64,000 nt of DNA. Origin: an uncultured Prevotellaceae bacterium. Lineage in GTDB: Bacteria > Bacteroidota > Bacteroidia > Bacteroidales > Bacteroidaceae. Below the pieces are notes generated by a model that did no database searches, had not been told where the DNA came from, and saw only the letters and a program-made list of their open reading frames with translations. This document shows, one piece after another, positions 13,829 to 21,712 of this stretch. Each line of letters starts with the position of its first letter. The first letter of the stretch is position 1. The position numbers and the translations under genes are program-made. Where the stretch lies: NCBI GenBank assembly GCA_902789415.1, contig CADAOD010000012.1, positions 1 through 64,000 of the forward strand, in the 5' to 3' direction.

Positions 13829-15952
13829 TTACTTGGCACCAATCTCTTTAATCAGGCGGTCGGCTTTGCCCCAGCTTTCCATCATGTACAGTACGTAGCG
13901 GATATCAACGCCGATGCAGCGGGCCAGCTGCTTGTCGAAGAAGATGTCTGATGACAGGCTGTCCCAGTTGCCATCAAAGGCCAGTCCGATGAGCTCGCCC
14001 TTGCCGTTGAACATAGGCGAACCAGAGTTACCACCTGTGATATCATTGTTCGACAGGAAGCACAGGTGCATCTTACCAGTGGTTTTATCGGTATATTTAC
14101 CAAAACTCTTCTTAGAGAGCAGCTCCTTCATGATAGGCTCGGCCTCGTAGTCGATAACGCCCTGCTCGCCGCGGTTCATCTTCTCAACAATGCTCTCGGC
14201 TGTGGTGTAATAGCCCGAGGGCTTGCCGGCCAGCAGGTACTCGCCTACCTGACCGTACGAGAGGCGCATGGTGAAGTTGGCATCGCTGTAGTTAGGCATA
14301 TCCTCCTCCATGCGCAGCTTGGCGGCACACAGGTAGCGCTCCTGCACGGCGATGCTGTCGTAAACCTCGGTAGCCTGGGCAATAATGTCGGCCAGGGTGT
14401 TGTTAAGACTCTCGCCAAAGGCCACGCCTGGATCCTTCTGGAAGCTCTTTTTGTTGATGAAGATCTTCTTGCCGTTCTTCATCAGCTGCGACTTCTTAAA
14501 CAGATAGTCGATATACTTCTGATAGTCGCCGCCAAAGTCGCGGTCAACCACCTGATAGAAGCTGGGCAGATACTGCTCCTCGACCTGAGTGCGATAGAAC
14601 TTCATGGCTGCAGCCTGAATCTCCTTATCGGTAGCCTCGTCCCACTCGTTGCTGTTGTCTTCGAACTCTATGTACTGGCTCTTGGGCTTATTCTCATCGC
14701 CCTTAACGGCAGCACCGTTGTGGGCACGATAAGCACGGCGTGTAAGTTCGTCGGCGCTACGGGCGCCAAAGGTTTCGCTAAAGTAGGTCAGAGCCTTGAT
14801 GGCCTTGAACTGCTTGGCGTACAGGCGCTCCAAAAGGTCGAAGTCCAGCTTGCCCTTCAGGAATCCCGTAGAATCCTGCCAGCAGCGTATCTTCTGCTCA
14901 AACTCAGCCTTCTGCTTAATCAGTCCGATAGAGTCGATACACTTGTTCATACCAATAGAGTTCTTCCAGTAGTTTGAACTCTGGGCGTACTTCGAGTCGT
15001 ACTTGATACGTACAGCCTCGTCGGCACGCATGTGGCGGATCATGATGTCCTGCTTAACCTCGCGGGTCTTATAGCGTGGCTCGTTCTCAGCGTCGCGACG
15101 CTCGCGGATACCATAGCTTGAAAGGTAACGGTTAGTAGAGCCAGGATAGCCGATGGTCATAGAGAACGAACCTGGCACGTAGCCCTGTAGCGATACGGGG
15201 GCCCACTTCTTTGGGTGATAGGGCACGTTATCCTTTGAGTACTTGGCAGGACCGCCAGTCTTGGGATCTACATAGATGCGGAAAACCGAGAAATCGCAAG
15301 TCTGTCGGGGCCACATCCAGTTGTCGGTCTCGCCACCAAACTTACCCATCGACTTAGGCAGGGCGAACACCAGGCGCACATCCTCAAAGTCGCGATAGGT
15401 GGTAAGGAAGTAGCGGTTGCCCTCGTAGAAAGGCTTCAGCTCTACACGCAGGGTAGAATCCTGCTTGCGGATGTCATTACTCATAGCGTTCTCGAGCGAA
15501 TCAACAAACTGGGCGCGCTTGCCCTGTGGCAGGTTGTTAAGTCCTAATGAGTCGAGATAGGCTGTTACATCCTTCTGCTCAATCATAAAGCTAACAAACA
15601 GGCGCTCGTTGGGCAGCTCCTCTTCGTAAGAGTTAGCTACAAAGCCGTTAAGCATATAATCGTGCTCAACGGTAGAGTGCGAGCGGATGGCCTCGAAACC
15701 GCAGTGGTGGTTGGTAAACACCAGTCCATCGGGCGAAACTACTACACCCGAGCAGAATCCACCAAAGTTAACCACGCAGTTCTTAACGGCATCGTCGCCA
15801 TAATAAAGCGCGCTGTAAGGCAACTCAAAATTCTCCTGCTTCATGGTTTCATAAACGGCATTGGGCAGATTGTAAAGTGTCCACATGCCCTCATCGGCCT
15901 TAACGCTTGTAAGGCTGCATGCAGCAAGTAAAGTAAAAAGTAACTTTTTCAT
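13829..15952 (-). CDS. Family S46 dipeptidyl-peptidase (DPP7/DPP11 type)
   Basis: S46 peptidases release dipeptides from the N-terminus of peptides in the periplasm of asaccharolytic and other Bacteroidetes. The 707-residue protein has a signal peptide (MKKLLFTLLAACSLTSVKA, then DEGMW), the catalytic His in TNHHC (H83) and the catalytic Ser in GGNSGSP (S643). The residue 18 positions after this Ser is Gly (G661). In Porphyromonas gingivalis the equivalent position (673) is Gly in DPP7 and Arg in DPP11, so a DPP7-like preference for hydrophobic P1 residues is inferred, not Asp/Glu. It is the last gene of a three-gene minus-strand operon, 9 bp after the flippase gene. Confidence 0.92.
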   Translation of the reverse strand: MKKLLFTLLAACSLTSVKADEGMWTLYNLPNAVYETMKQENFELPYSALYYGDDAVKNCVVNFGGFCSGVVVSPDGLVFTNHHCGFEAIRSHSTVEHDYMLNGFVANSYEEELPNERLFVSFMIEQKDVTAYLDSLGLNNLPQGKRAQFVDSLENAMSNDIRKQDSTLRVELKPFYEGNRYFLTTYRDFEDVRLVFALPKSMGKFGGETDNWMWPRQTCDFSVFRIYVDPKTGGPAKYSKDNVPYHPKKWAPVSLQGYVPGSFSMTIGYPGSTNRYLSSYGIRERRDAENEPRYKTREVKQDIMIRHMRADEAVRIKYDSKYAQSSNYWKNSIGMNKCIDSIGLIKQKAEFEQKIRCWQDSTGFLKGKLDFDLLERLYAKQFKAIKALTYFSETFGARSADELTRRAYRAHNGAAVKGDENKPKSQYIEFEDNSNEWDEATDKEIQAAAMKFYRTQVEEQYLPSFYQVVDRDFGGDYQKYIDYLFKKSQLMKNGKKIFINKKSFQKDPGVAFGESLNNTLADIIAQATEVYDSIAVQERYLCAAKLRMEEDMPNYSDANFTMRLSYGQVGEYLLAGKPSGYYTTAESIVEKMNRGEQGVIDYEAEPIMKELLSKKSFGKYTDKTTGKMHLCFLSNNDITGGNSGSPMFNGKGELIGLAFDGNWDSLSSDIFFDKQLARCIGVDIRYVLYMMESWGKADRLIKEIGAK

Positions 15953-15961
15953 AACATATTA

Positions 15962-17419
15962 TTAGTTTTTGAATTTTTTTCCGATAACGGGCAGGCTTGA
16001 AAGGGGCATGTCTCTGCGGATAATGAACGCTACAAACAGCACGATGAGTAGCGTGTTAAAGCCCAGCGATGCTATCATGGGCCATCCCTTGCTGGCCTGC
16101 ATCATACAGAACAGGGCAACAGCTAACACCATATATAGGGCGATATCCTTGATAGGATAGGGGATTGGGTTCTGTTTCTGACCAACGATATAGCTCAGCA
16201 CCATCGCTGTGCCATAACCTGCCAGTCCGCCCCAAGCGCAGGCCCAGTAGCCTATCTGAGGGATGAAGATAACGTTAACGCCAAACAGCACAGCGCAACC
16301 TGCCAGCGAGAACCATGCGCCATAGATGGTCTTATCGATGAGCTTGTACCAGAACGACAGGTTGAAGTACACGCCCATAAATATTTCGGCCATCATCACT
16401 ATTGGCACAATACCCAGTCCCTCGCGGAACTTATCGCCCACCAGATACTTGAAGATATCGATATAACCCATTACACACAGGAATGCCAGCAGCGTGAATA
16501 TCACAAAGAACTTCATCGACTTGGCATACAGATCCTTGCTGTTTTTATCCTTGGCCGAACCGAACACGATGGGCTCGTAGGCAAAACGGAAGGCCTGGGT
16601 AATAAGGGCCATTATCATTGCTATTTTGATGCAGGCACCATAGATACCTAACTGATGGCGACCCTCTTCAGAGTCGAGGATACGCGGCAGCAGTATCTGT
16701 CCGGCCACCTGGTTCAGTATGCCTGCAATACCCAGTATCAGCAGCGGCCACGAGTAGCTAAGCATCTGCTTGCACTTCTGACCGTCGAACTGCCACTTAA
16801 AGCCCACCAGCTCGCTGATAAGGCAGAACGATATGATAGTGGTACACAGCAGGTTGATGGCAAAGGCATAGCCGATGTGTATCTGCCACTCAGGGTTTAT
16901 TTGTGGCATGAGCCAGTAAGCCACCACGTTAAGCGTAACGCTCATAAAGATAAATAGCAACTTGAGCGATGCAAACTTGATGGGGCGATGCTTGTAGCGC
17001 AGATAGGCAAAGGGGATGGCCTGGAAGGCATCCTGAGCCACGGTAACAAACATCATACCTACGTACCACTTGTGGTTGGGATAGTCTAATGCGGTAGCAA
17101 TGGGGTTAATAAATAGCACCACCAGCGCGGCAAACGTGAGGCACACGCCGCCAACCATCATCAGCGCCGTGCTGTACACGCGCATCTTGTCGCCCTCTTC
17201 CTTATTCATAAAGCGGAAGAATGTGGTTTCCATACCAAACGTAAGCAGCACCATCAACAGCGCTGTTTGGGCATAGATATCATTGTATATACCGTAGTCG
17301 GCACAACTCTTAAGTGTATAAGTATAGAGTGGCACCATCAGGTAGTTTAAAAATCTACCCACAATGCTCGAAAGGCCGTAGATGGCCGTGTCTTTTACTA
17401 ACGATTTTAAATTTGCCAT
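15962..17419 (-). CDS. Wzx-type polysaccharide/lipid-linked oligosaccharide flippase
   Basis: The 485-residue membrane protein belongs to the MOP superfamily (Wzx/MATE-like), which moves lipid-linked sugars across the inner membrane. It starts MANLKSLVKDTAIYGLSSIV and has about 12-14 predicted transmembrane helices with conserved VGRFLNYLMVPLYT and FGMETTFFRF segments near the N-terminus. A longer frame (to 17494) overlaps the upstream gene; ATG 17419 is chosen because it follows that gene's stop by 5 bp. No glycosyltransferases are nearby, so the lipid-linked substrate is unknown. The three-gene grouping with an SpmA/SpmB fusion and an S46 peptidase is not obviously functional. Confidence 0.87.
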   Translation of the reverse strand: MANLKSLVKDTAIYGLSSIVGRFLNYLMVPLYTYTLKSCADYGIYNDIYAQTALLMVLLTFGMETTFFRFMNKEEGDKMRVYSTALMMVGGVCLTFAALVVLFINPIATALDYPNHKWYVGMMFVTVAQDAFQAIPFAYLRYKHRPIKFASLKLLFIFMSVTLNVVAYWLMPQINPEWQIHIGYAFAINLLCTTIISFCLISELVGFKWQFDGQKCKQMLSYSWPLLILGIAGILNQVAGQILLPRILDSEEGRHQLGIYGACIKIAMIMALITQAFRFAYEPIVFGSAKDKNSKDLYAKSMKFFVIFTLLAFLCVMGYIDIFKYLVGDKFREGLGIVPIVMMAEIFMGVYFNLSFWYKLIDKTIYGAWFSLAGCAVLFGVNVIFIPQIGYWACAWGGLAGYGTAMVLSYIVGQKQNPIPYPIKDIALYMVLAVALFCMMQASKGWPMIASLGFNTLLIVLFVAFIIRRDMPLSSLPVIGKKFKN

Positions 17420-17424
17420 TGTTT

Positions 17425-18657
17425 TTATCCGAAGAACATATATGCTATTGCGATGGCAGCTATAATGCCTGCCAGATCGGCAAGCAGTCCGCAAGCCACA
17501 GCGTGACGTGTTTTTACAATGCCCACGCTACCAAAATAAACTGCAAGAATATAAAAAGTGGTATCGGTTGAGCCCTGGAAAATACAACTCAGTCGGCCTA
17601 CAAACGAGTCGGCGCCGTAGGTAGTCATCGCATCAACCATCATACCGCGAGCGCCGCTGCCGCTCAGCGGTTTCATCAGCGCAGTAGGTAGTGCGCCAAC
17701 AAAATCTGTGTTGCCGCCGCAGGCCTCTACACCATATTTCACGCCATCTATCAGCATATCCATCGCACCCGAAGCACGGAACACACCAATGCCCACCAGG
17801 ATAGCAACCAGATAGGGGATGATACGCACGGCAGTAGTGAATCCCTCTTTGGCACCCTCGATAAACGCATCGTAAACATTCACTTTTTTGCGAACACCTG
17901 CCAGTATAAAGGCGATGATAATCAGCATAAGCATAATGTTAGCCGCGCTGGTGCTCACTTTGTTCATCAGTATCGAGTCCATCTGGCCGAAGCCCCAGAT
18001 AACTGTGGCTACCACCAGAGCTGCACCACCAAGGGTAAGCAGCATGGTGCGGTTAAACAGATTAATCTTCTGATAGATGCTGGTAATGATGATGCCTGCC
18101 AGCGTTGAGAAGAACGTGGCCAGCAGGATGGGTATAAAAATATCTGTGGGCTGTGCAGCACCCATCTGGGCACGATACACCAGGATAGATATCGGTATGA
18201 GTGTAAGTCCGCTGGTGTTCAACACCAGAAACATAATCATCGGATTGCTGGCTGTGTCCTTCTTGGGGTTTAGCTCCTGCAGTTGCTCCATCGCCTTAAG
18301 GCCGAGTGGTGTAGCTGCATTATCCAGTCCTAACATGTTGGCTGCGATGTTCATAAATATTGAGCCCGTAACTGGGTGACCCTTGGGTATATCGGGAAAC
18401 AGCTTGGTAAAAACCGGACTAAGCAACTTGGCCAGTACGTTTACCACGCCGCCCTTCTCACCTATCTTCATAATACCCAGCCACAGCGACAGTACGCCTG
18501 TGAGACCCAGTGAAATTTCGAAGGCAGTTTTCGACGAAGAGAACGTTGAGTCCATCATAGCTGGGAAGACGTCGAAATCTCCCCAGAACACCAATTTTAT
18601 CACAGCAATCACGAATGCGATGATAAAGAATCCTATCCAAATCCAATTAAGTACCAT
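17425..18657 (-). CDS. SpmA-SpmB fusion / nucleoside-recognition (Gate) domain membrane protein
   Basis: The 410-residue product joins two 'nucleoside recognition' (Gate) domains that Bacillus encodes as spore maturation proteins SpmA and SpmB. The first half carries PVTGSIFMNIAANMLGLDNAATPLGLKAM and TSGLTLIPISI, typical of SpmA; the second half carries GAREGMM-like PLSGSGARGMMVDAM and GSTDTTFYILAVYFGSVGI, typical of SpmB. Many transmembrane helices are evident. The start at ATG 18657 (MVLNWIWIG) rather than 18729 is supported by the promoter whose -7 box ends 9 bp upstream. Bacteroidetes do not form spores, so the name only reflects homology; a transport role is likely but unproven. Confidence 0.87.
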   Translation of the reverse strand: MVLNWIWIGFFIIAFVIAVIKLVFWGDFDVFPAMMDSTFSSSKTAFEISLGLTGVLSLWLGIMKIGEKGGVVNVLAKLLSPVFTKLFPDIPKGHPVTGSIFMNIAANMLGLDNAATPLGLKAMEQLQELNPKKDTASNPMIMFLVLNTSGLTLIPISILVYRAQMGAAQPTDIFIPILLATFFSTLAGIIITSIYQKINLFNRTMLLTLGGAALVVATVIWGFGQMDSILMNKVSTSAANIMLMLIIIAFILAGVRKKVNVYDAFIEGAKEGFTTAVRIIPYLVAILVGIGVFRASGAMDMLIDGVKYGVEACGGNTDFVGALPTALMKPLSGSGARGMMVDAMTTYGADSFVGRLSCIFQGSTDTTFYILAVYFGSVGIVKTRHAVACGLLADLAGIIAAIAIAYMFFG

Positions 18658-18666
18658 AACAGCGTG

Positions 18667-18697
18667 CAAAGATACAGTATTTTTCCGATATAAACAA
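18667..18697 (-). promoter_or_regulatory. Promoter of the SpmAB-flippase-S46 operon
   Basis: Minus strand: -33 TTG (complement of 18695-18697), 20 bp spacer, -7 TATCTTTG (complement of 18667-18674). The start codon is 9 bp beyond the box, so the mRNA is nearly leaderless. Confidence 0.83.
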
Positions 18698-18806
18698 GCA
18701 TTATAGCTAATAAAAGCAAAAGAGAGCACCTGCTCCCGCAGCCGCTCACTTCAATAGTTTATCGTCAATGATTATTATTGTTAAAAATCATTAAACGGTA
18801 GATTTT

Positions 18807-20120
18807 TTATTCATACCACACTACGCTAGAGTCTCTGATCCAATTAACAAACGATGGATATCTGTTCAGGATCGACTCACGTTCATCGGGCCATTCGGTG
18901 CTTACAGGTACAGCAATCATCTCGGCTGGCTGACCAGGATTAACCGTTAGTTGTATTGGCGTAGGTGAACTTGATATTTTAACATATACAGGCAGGGCGT
19001 TGATGGCGTCATATGCGTTATTGTAGGTGCCCGTAGAGGACAAAGTTACTGTAAAATGCACAGGATCTACCTCGGTGTGTCGGCCTTCGTAGGTGTTTAC
19101 CATTGTGTTGGTAGCTACACCAAATAAGTCGTGTACCTCTCTGGTGCCAATATACAATGGTAGTTCGCCACCGATTGCACGCAGAATAATATCGGCGGTA
19201 TACTGGTTACCATTCTTAATGAACTTCACGTCGAATACCACGTCGTTATAGTCAAAGTCGGTACGGCTGCCCGAAAGGTCTTCGCACATCACGCGTACTC
19301 TTTCAACATCGATTGGGGTTGATTCGCCTTTACCTGGAACAATTTTAATAATCCAATCGTTATATATGTAATCACGTTGTACCTGTTGATTAGGCCATTG
19401 TCCTTCTGCAGAAAAATCAAAACCGACATAGTAATTTCCGTTGATTTTCTCCATTCTCCAATATTCAAAGAAATTACCACCATCCTGTGCGGATTTGTAT
19501 TTCCAGTTTTTTGTTGACGACATTAGCATCAATGTGCAACCGCCATTTGCTGTGATATTTGCATTGTTGGTATTATTGATGTAATCCCAATCGTAATGAT
19601 CCATTTCTTCAAATGCTACTGGCCAATAACTTGTCTGTTTATATTTTGTAACGCAGTGCAACTCATGCATCTGATTTGAACCAAGTACATCACTACCATT
19701 GCCATCTTTGTAATGTGCAGTTCCTGTATATACTTGCTGTACAAAGAAGTTCTTGTAATCAACCAAGGCTTCGTATTTCTCTTTGCCTTTTTGGTTGAAT
19801 ACTGCTAAAACTGCAGCAAGTTCTTCGTTGGTGATGGGATCTGGATGAGGGTAGTCTAAATATCCTGCTCCATTTGCAGTACCCCATTCATTGCCATTTG
19901 TATTGGAGACACGAGTACTAGCACCTTTGTTCGTATAATCAACCAAAGGCATAACATTCATACCCCAGTCGTGATTGGCGTAAGTGCTCTCGGAAACACC
20001 GAAAGTTGAGTTAAAGTTATTCTCAAAAATCTCTTCGCGTGCTTTCTGGTCAATAACCTCTACTTCGTGTGTGCAACTTGCCAGAATGGCCACTGCACAT
20101 AATATCAATAGTTTCTTCAT
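18807..20120 (-). CDS. LruC-domain lipoprotein (DUF4842-like)
   Basis: The 437-residue product has a lipoprotein signal peptide, MKKLLILCAVAILASC, with the lipidated Cys in LASC. The C-terminal part (about 270-437) is an LruC/DUF4842-type domain, recognised from the motif SGSRTDFDYNDVVFDV and the following beta-rich section with GTREVHDLFGVATNTMVNT. The N-terminal half has no recognised domain. It is probably exposed on the cell surface or periplasmic side of the outer membrane. It is one of three LruC-domain genes within 5.2 kb and is divergent to the second. LruC domains occur in Leptospira and Bacteroidetes; their function is not known to me. Confidence 0.8.
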   Translation of the reverse strand: MKKLLILCAVAILASCTHEVEVIDQKAREEIFENNFNSTFGVSESTYANHDWGMNVMPLVDYTNKGASTRVSNTNGNEWGTANGAGYLDYPHPDPITNEELAAVLAVFNQKGKEKYEALVDYKNFFVQQVYTGTAHYKDGNGSDVLGSNQMHELHCVTKYKQTSYWPVAFEEMDHYDWDYINNTNNANITANGGCTLMLMSSTKNWKYKSAQDGGNFFEYWRMEKINGNYYVGFDFSAEGQWPNQQVQRDYIYNDWIIKIVPGKGESTPIDVERVRVMCEDLSGSRTDFDYNDVVFDVKFIKNGNQYTADIILRAIGGELPLYIGTREVHDLFGVATNTMVNTYEGRHTEVDPVHFTVTLSSTGTYNNAYDAINALPVYVKISSSPTPIQLTVNPGQPAEMIAVPVSTEWPDERESILNRYPSFVNWIRDSSVVWYE

Positions 20121-20165
20121 ATCCTATCCGAATAAAATGTTACGTAACTGTTTCGATTTTCGGTG

Positions 20166-20173
20166 CAAAGATA
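20166..20173 (-). promoter_or_regulatory. -7 box for the minus-strand LruC lipoprotein gene
   Basis: CAAAGATA on the plus strand is TATCTTTG on the minus strand, 46 bp before the gene's start. No TTG with 20-bp spacing was found. Confidence 0.6.
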
Positions 20174-20259
20174 CCATTTTTTTTGCTTGGTTGTATCTGT
20201 TTGATGGTTAAAATCTGTAAATATTACAGAAATATGTACCGTTGATAGAGATATTTTTG

Positions 20260-20267
20260 TAATTTTG
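20260..20267 (+). promoter_or_regulatory. -7 box for the plus-strand LruC lipoprotein gene
   Basis: TAATTTTG fits TAnnTTTG and lies 21 bp before ATG 20289. The divergent box for the other LruC gene is about 90 bp away. Confidence 0.6.
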
Positions 20268-20288
20268 GCCACAAAAACAGATATAATT

Positions 20289-21617
20289 ATGCGTAAAAGT
20301 CTGATTATTACAATCATAGCAGGTGTGATGGCGATGCTCGGAGTGGCTTCGTGCAGCAAGAATGTTTACGACGAGGAAACCCATCGCCAGCTGATAAAAT
20401 ATTTCTCGGCTGTGGACAGCGTAGACCAGCAACACATGTGGATGCTTTCTGAGTTTAAAAGCTATCGTTACCAGGTGCCATCGGGTAACTATCAGCAACT
20501 GCGTATCTATTCGGCTAACCCTCTCACAAACAGTAAGGCCGAACTGATGCACCAGATTTTTGTGTCGGGCAATCAGTCGGGCATACTCTCGGTTGATGTG
20601 CCTTACCAGATTACTACCCTTTATGCAGCAATTGTTGATGCCAGCGGCAATCTTACGGTTACATCGTTCCCCGCATCGCAGGCGTCTACTGAAACCTTTG
20701 ATTTTACAAGTGCAACTACGGGTAAAGCTGTAACATCTGCCCTTCAAACCTATACTTATTTGTTTGAGGAGAACTACCCCGAGCCGGGCGATTACGATTA
20801 TAACGATGTGGTGATGCGTGTGTCGCAGCAGCGCACCGCTGTTAACCAGATTACCGTAACTGTAACACTTTCGGCTGTTGGCGCTGCTAAGCAGATTGCT
20901 GGTTGTATCCGATTGGTGGGCTATTCGTACGATACCGTTGATTCGGTTTATACCACCACGGGCGTAACCTTTAATGATGGTATTAACGACCAGACTCTGT
21001 ATCCGTTTGGCGACATTTTTAGCGATAAAACAGTGGCTCACTCGCTACTGATGAAGGGACGTAACAGCGAGGCTGTGCTCAACCTGTTTTGCGATGCCCA
21101 CTGGGCTATGGCATTCAACATCGATGCCGATTATGGACTGTTTACACGTAAGAAATATAACGTCATAGATCCTAATAGCGACAGCTATAATACCGACGTT
21201 TATCAAACCCGTGCCACCCGTACGCTTAGCTATGTGGTAACGTTTAAGAACGACGATTATACCATAAGCCGCCTGGATAACTTTACGCTTAACGATATCG
21301 ACCCATTTATTATTACATATTATAATGGTGGCAACTGGGAGACGCATGTTGAGCAGTTTAAGTCGGCTAAGGTGATGGCCAATTATTCGGTAGCATCGTT
21401 TAAGGATCTGCCTTGGGCATTGATGGTGCCTACTGGCGATTTCCGCTACCCACTGGAAGGCAACGAAATAGGCTATAGGAAGCGTACCGAATCGGGTGCT
21501 GTGGCCATGATAGGTGCTTACACCACCGTAGGGCACAGCTTTGGCGAGTGGGCCGAGGATCATACACGTTTCCTCGACTGGTATCAGTATCTTACCAATG
21601 CATCGATGGTATATTGA
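20289..21617 (+). CDS. LruC-domain lipoprotein
   Basis: The 442-residue product starts MRKSLIITIIAGVMAMLGVASC, a lipoprotein signal peptide ending in the lipobox VASC. The LruC hallmark here is EPGDYDYNDVVMRV (about residues 167-180), followed by a beta-rich domain with AVGAAKQIAGCIRL and a C-terminal aromatic-rich end. An N-terminal region of about 150 residues before the LruC part is not recognised. A start at 20265 would add eight residues before the signal peptide and overlap the -7 box; 20289 is chosen. It is the plus-strand member of the LruC trio and ends at a shared convergent terminator. Confidence 0.8.
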   Translation: MRKSLIITIIAGVMAMLGVASCSKNVYDEETHRQLIKYFSAVDSVDQQHMWMLSEFKSYRYQVPSGNYQQLRIYSANPLTNSKAELMHQIFVSGNQSGILSVDVPYQITTLYAAIVDASGNLTVTSFPASQASTETFDFTSATTGKAVTSALQTYTYLFEENYPEPGDYDYNDVVMRVSQQRTAVNQITVTVTLSAVGAAKQIAGCIRLVGYSYDTVDSVYTTTGVTFNDGINDQTLYPFGDIFSDKTVAHSLLMKGRNSEAVLNLFCDAHWAMAFNIDADYGLFTRKKYNVIDPNSDSYNTDVYQTRATRTLSYVVTFKNDDYTISRLDNFTLNDIDPFIITYYNGGNWETHVEQFKSAKVMANYSVASFKDLPWALMVPTGDFRYPLEGNEIGYRKRTESGAVAMIGAYTTVGHSFGEWAEDHTRFLDWYQYLTNASMVY

Positions 21618-21634
21618 TTATTTAGTACAAAACT

Positions 21635-21686
21635 AAAAAAAAAGGAAGAGGGGCGTTCACATCACGTGGACACCCCACCTTTTTGA
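21635..21686. terminator. Bidirectional terminator between two LruC genes
   Basis: GGGGCGTTCAC and GTGGACACCCC form a stem (21650-21676) with one mismatch and one G-T pair. It is flanked by an A-run (21635-21643) and T-run (21680-21684), so it can serve both directions. Confidence 0.8.
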
Positions 21687-21712
21687 ATTTGACTATAATA
21701 GAGTTTGAAAAA

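Noticed and set aside
14066-14977. 303-aa plus-strand ORF opposite the S46 peptidase
   Set aside because: Leu/Val-rich shadow; all S46 catalytic motifs are on the other strand.
17425-18657. Sporulation function for the SpmA/SpmB fusion
   Set aside because: Nothing else in the window or in this phylum supports sporulation; the name only reflects homology.
18730-18806. Terminator for the first LruC gene (AATGATT and AATCATT arms)
   Set aside because: The pairing is short, AT-only with a long loop and has no following T-run on the minus strand.
20208-21041. 277-aa minus-strand ORF overlapping the second LruC gene
   Set aside because: It lies opposite a gene with a clear lipoprotein signal and LruC motif, and its own sequence has no recognisable feature.
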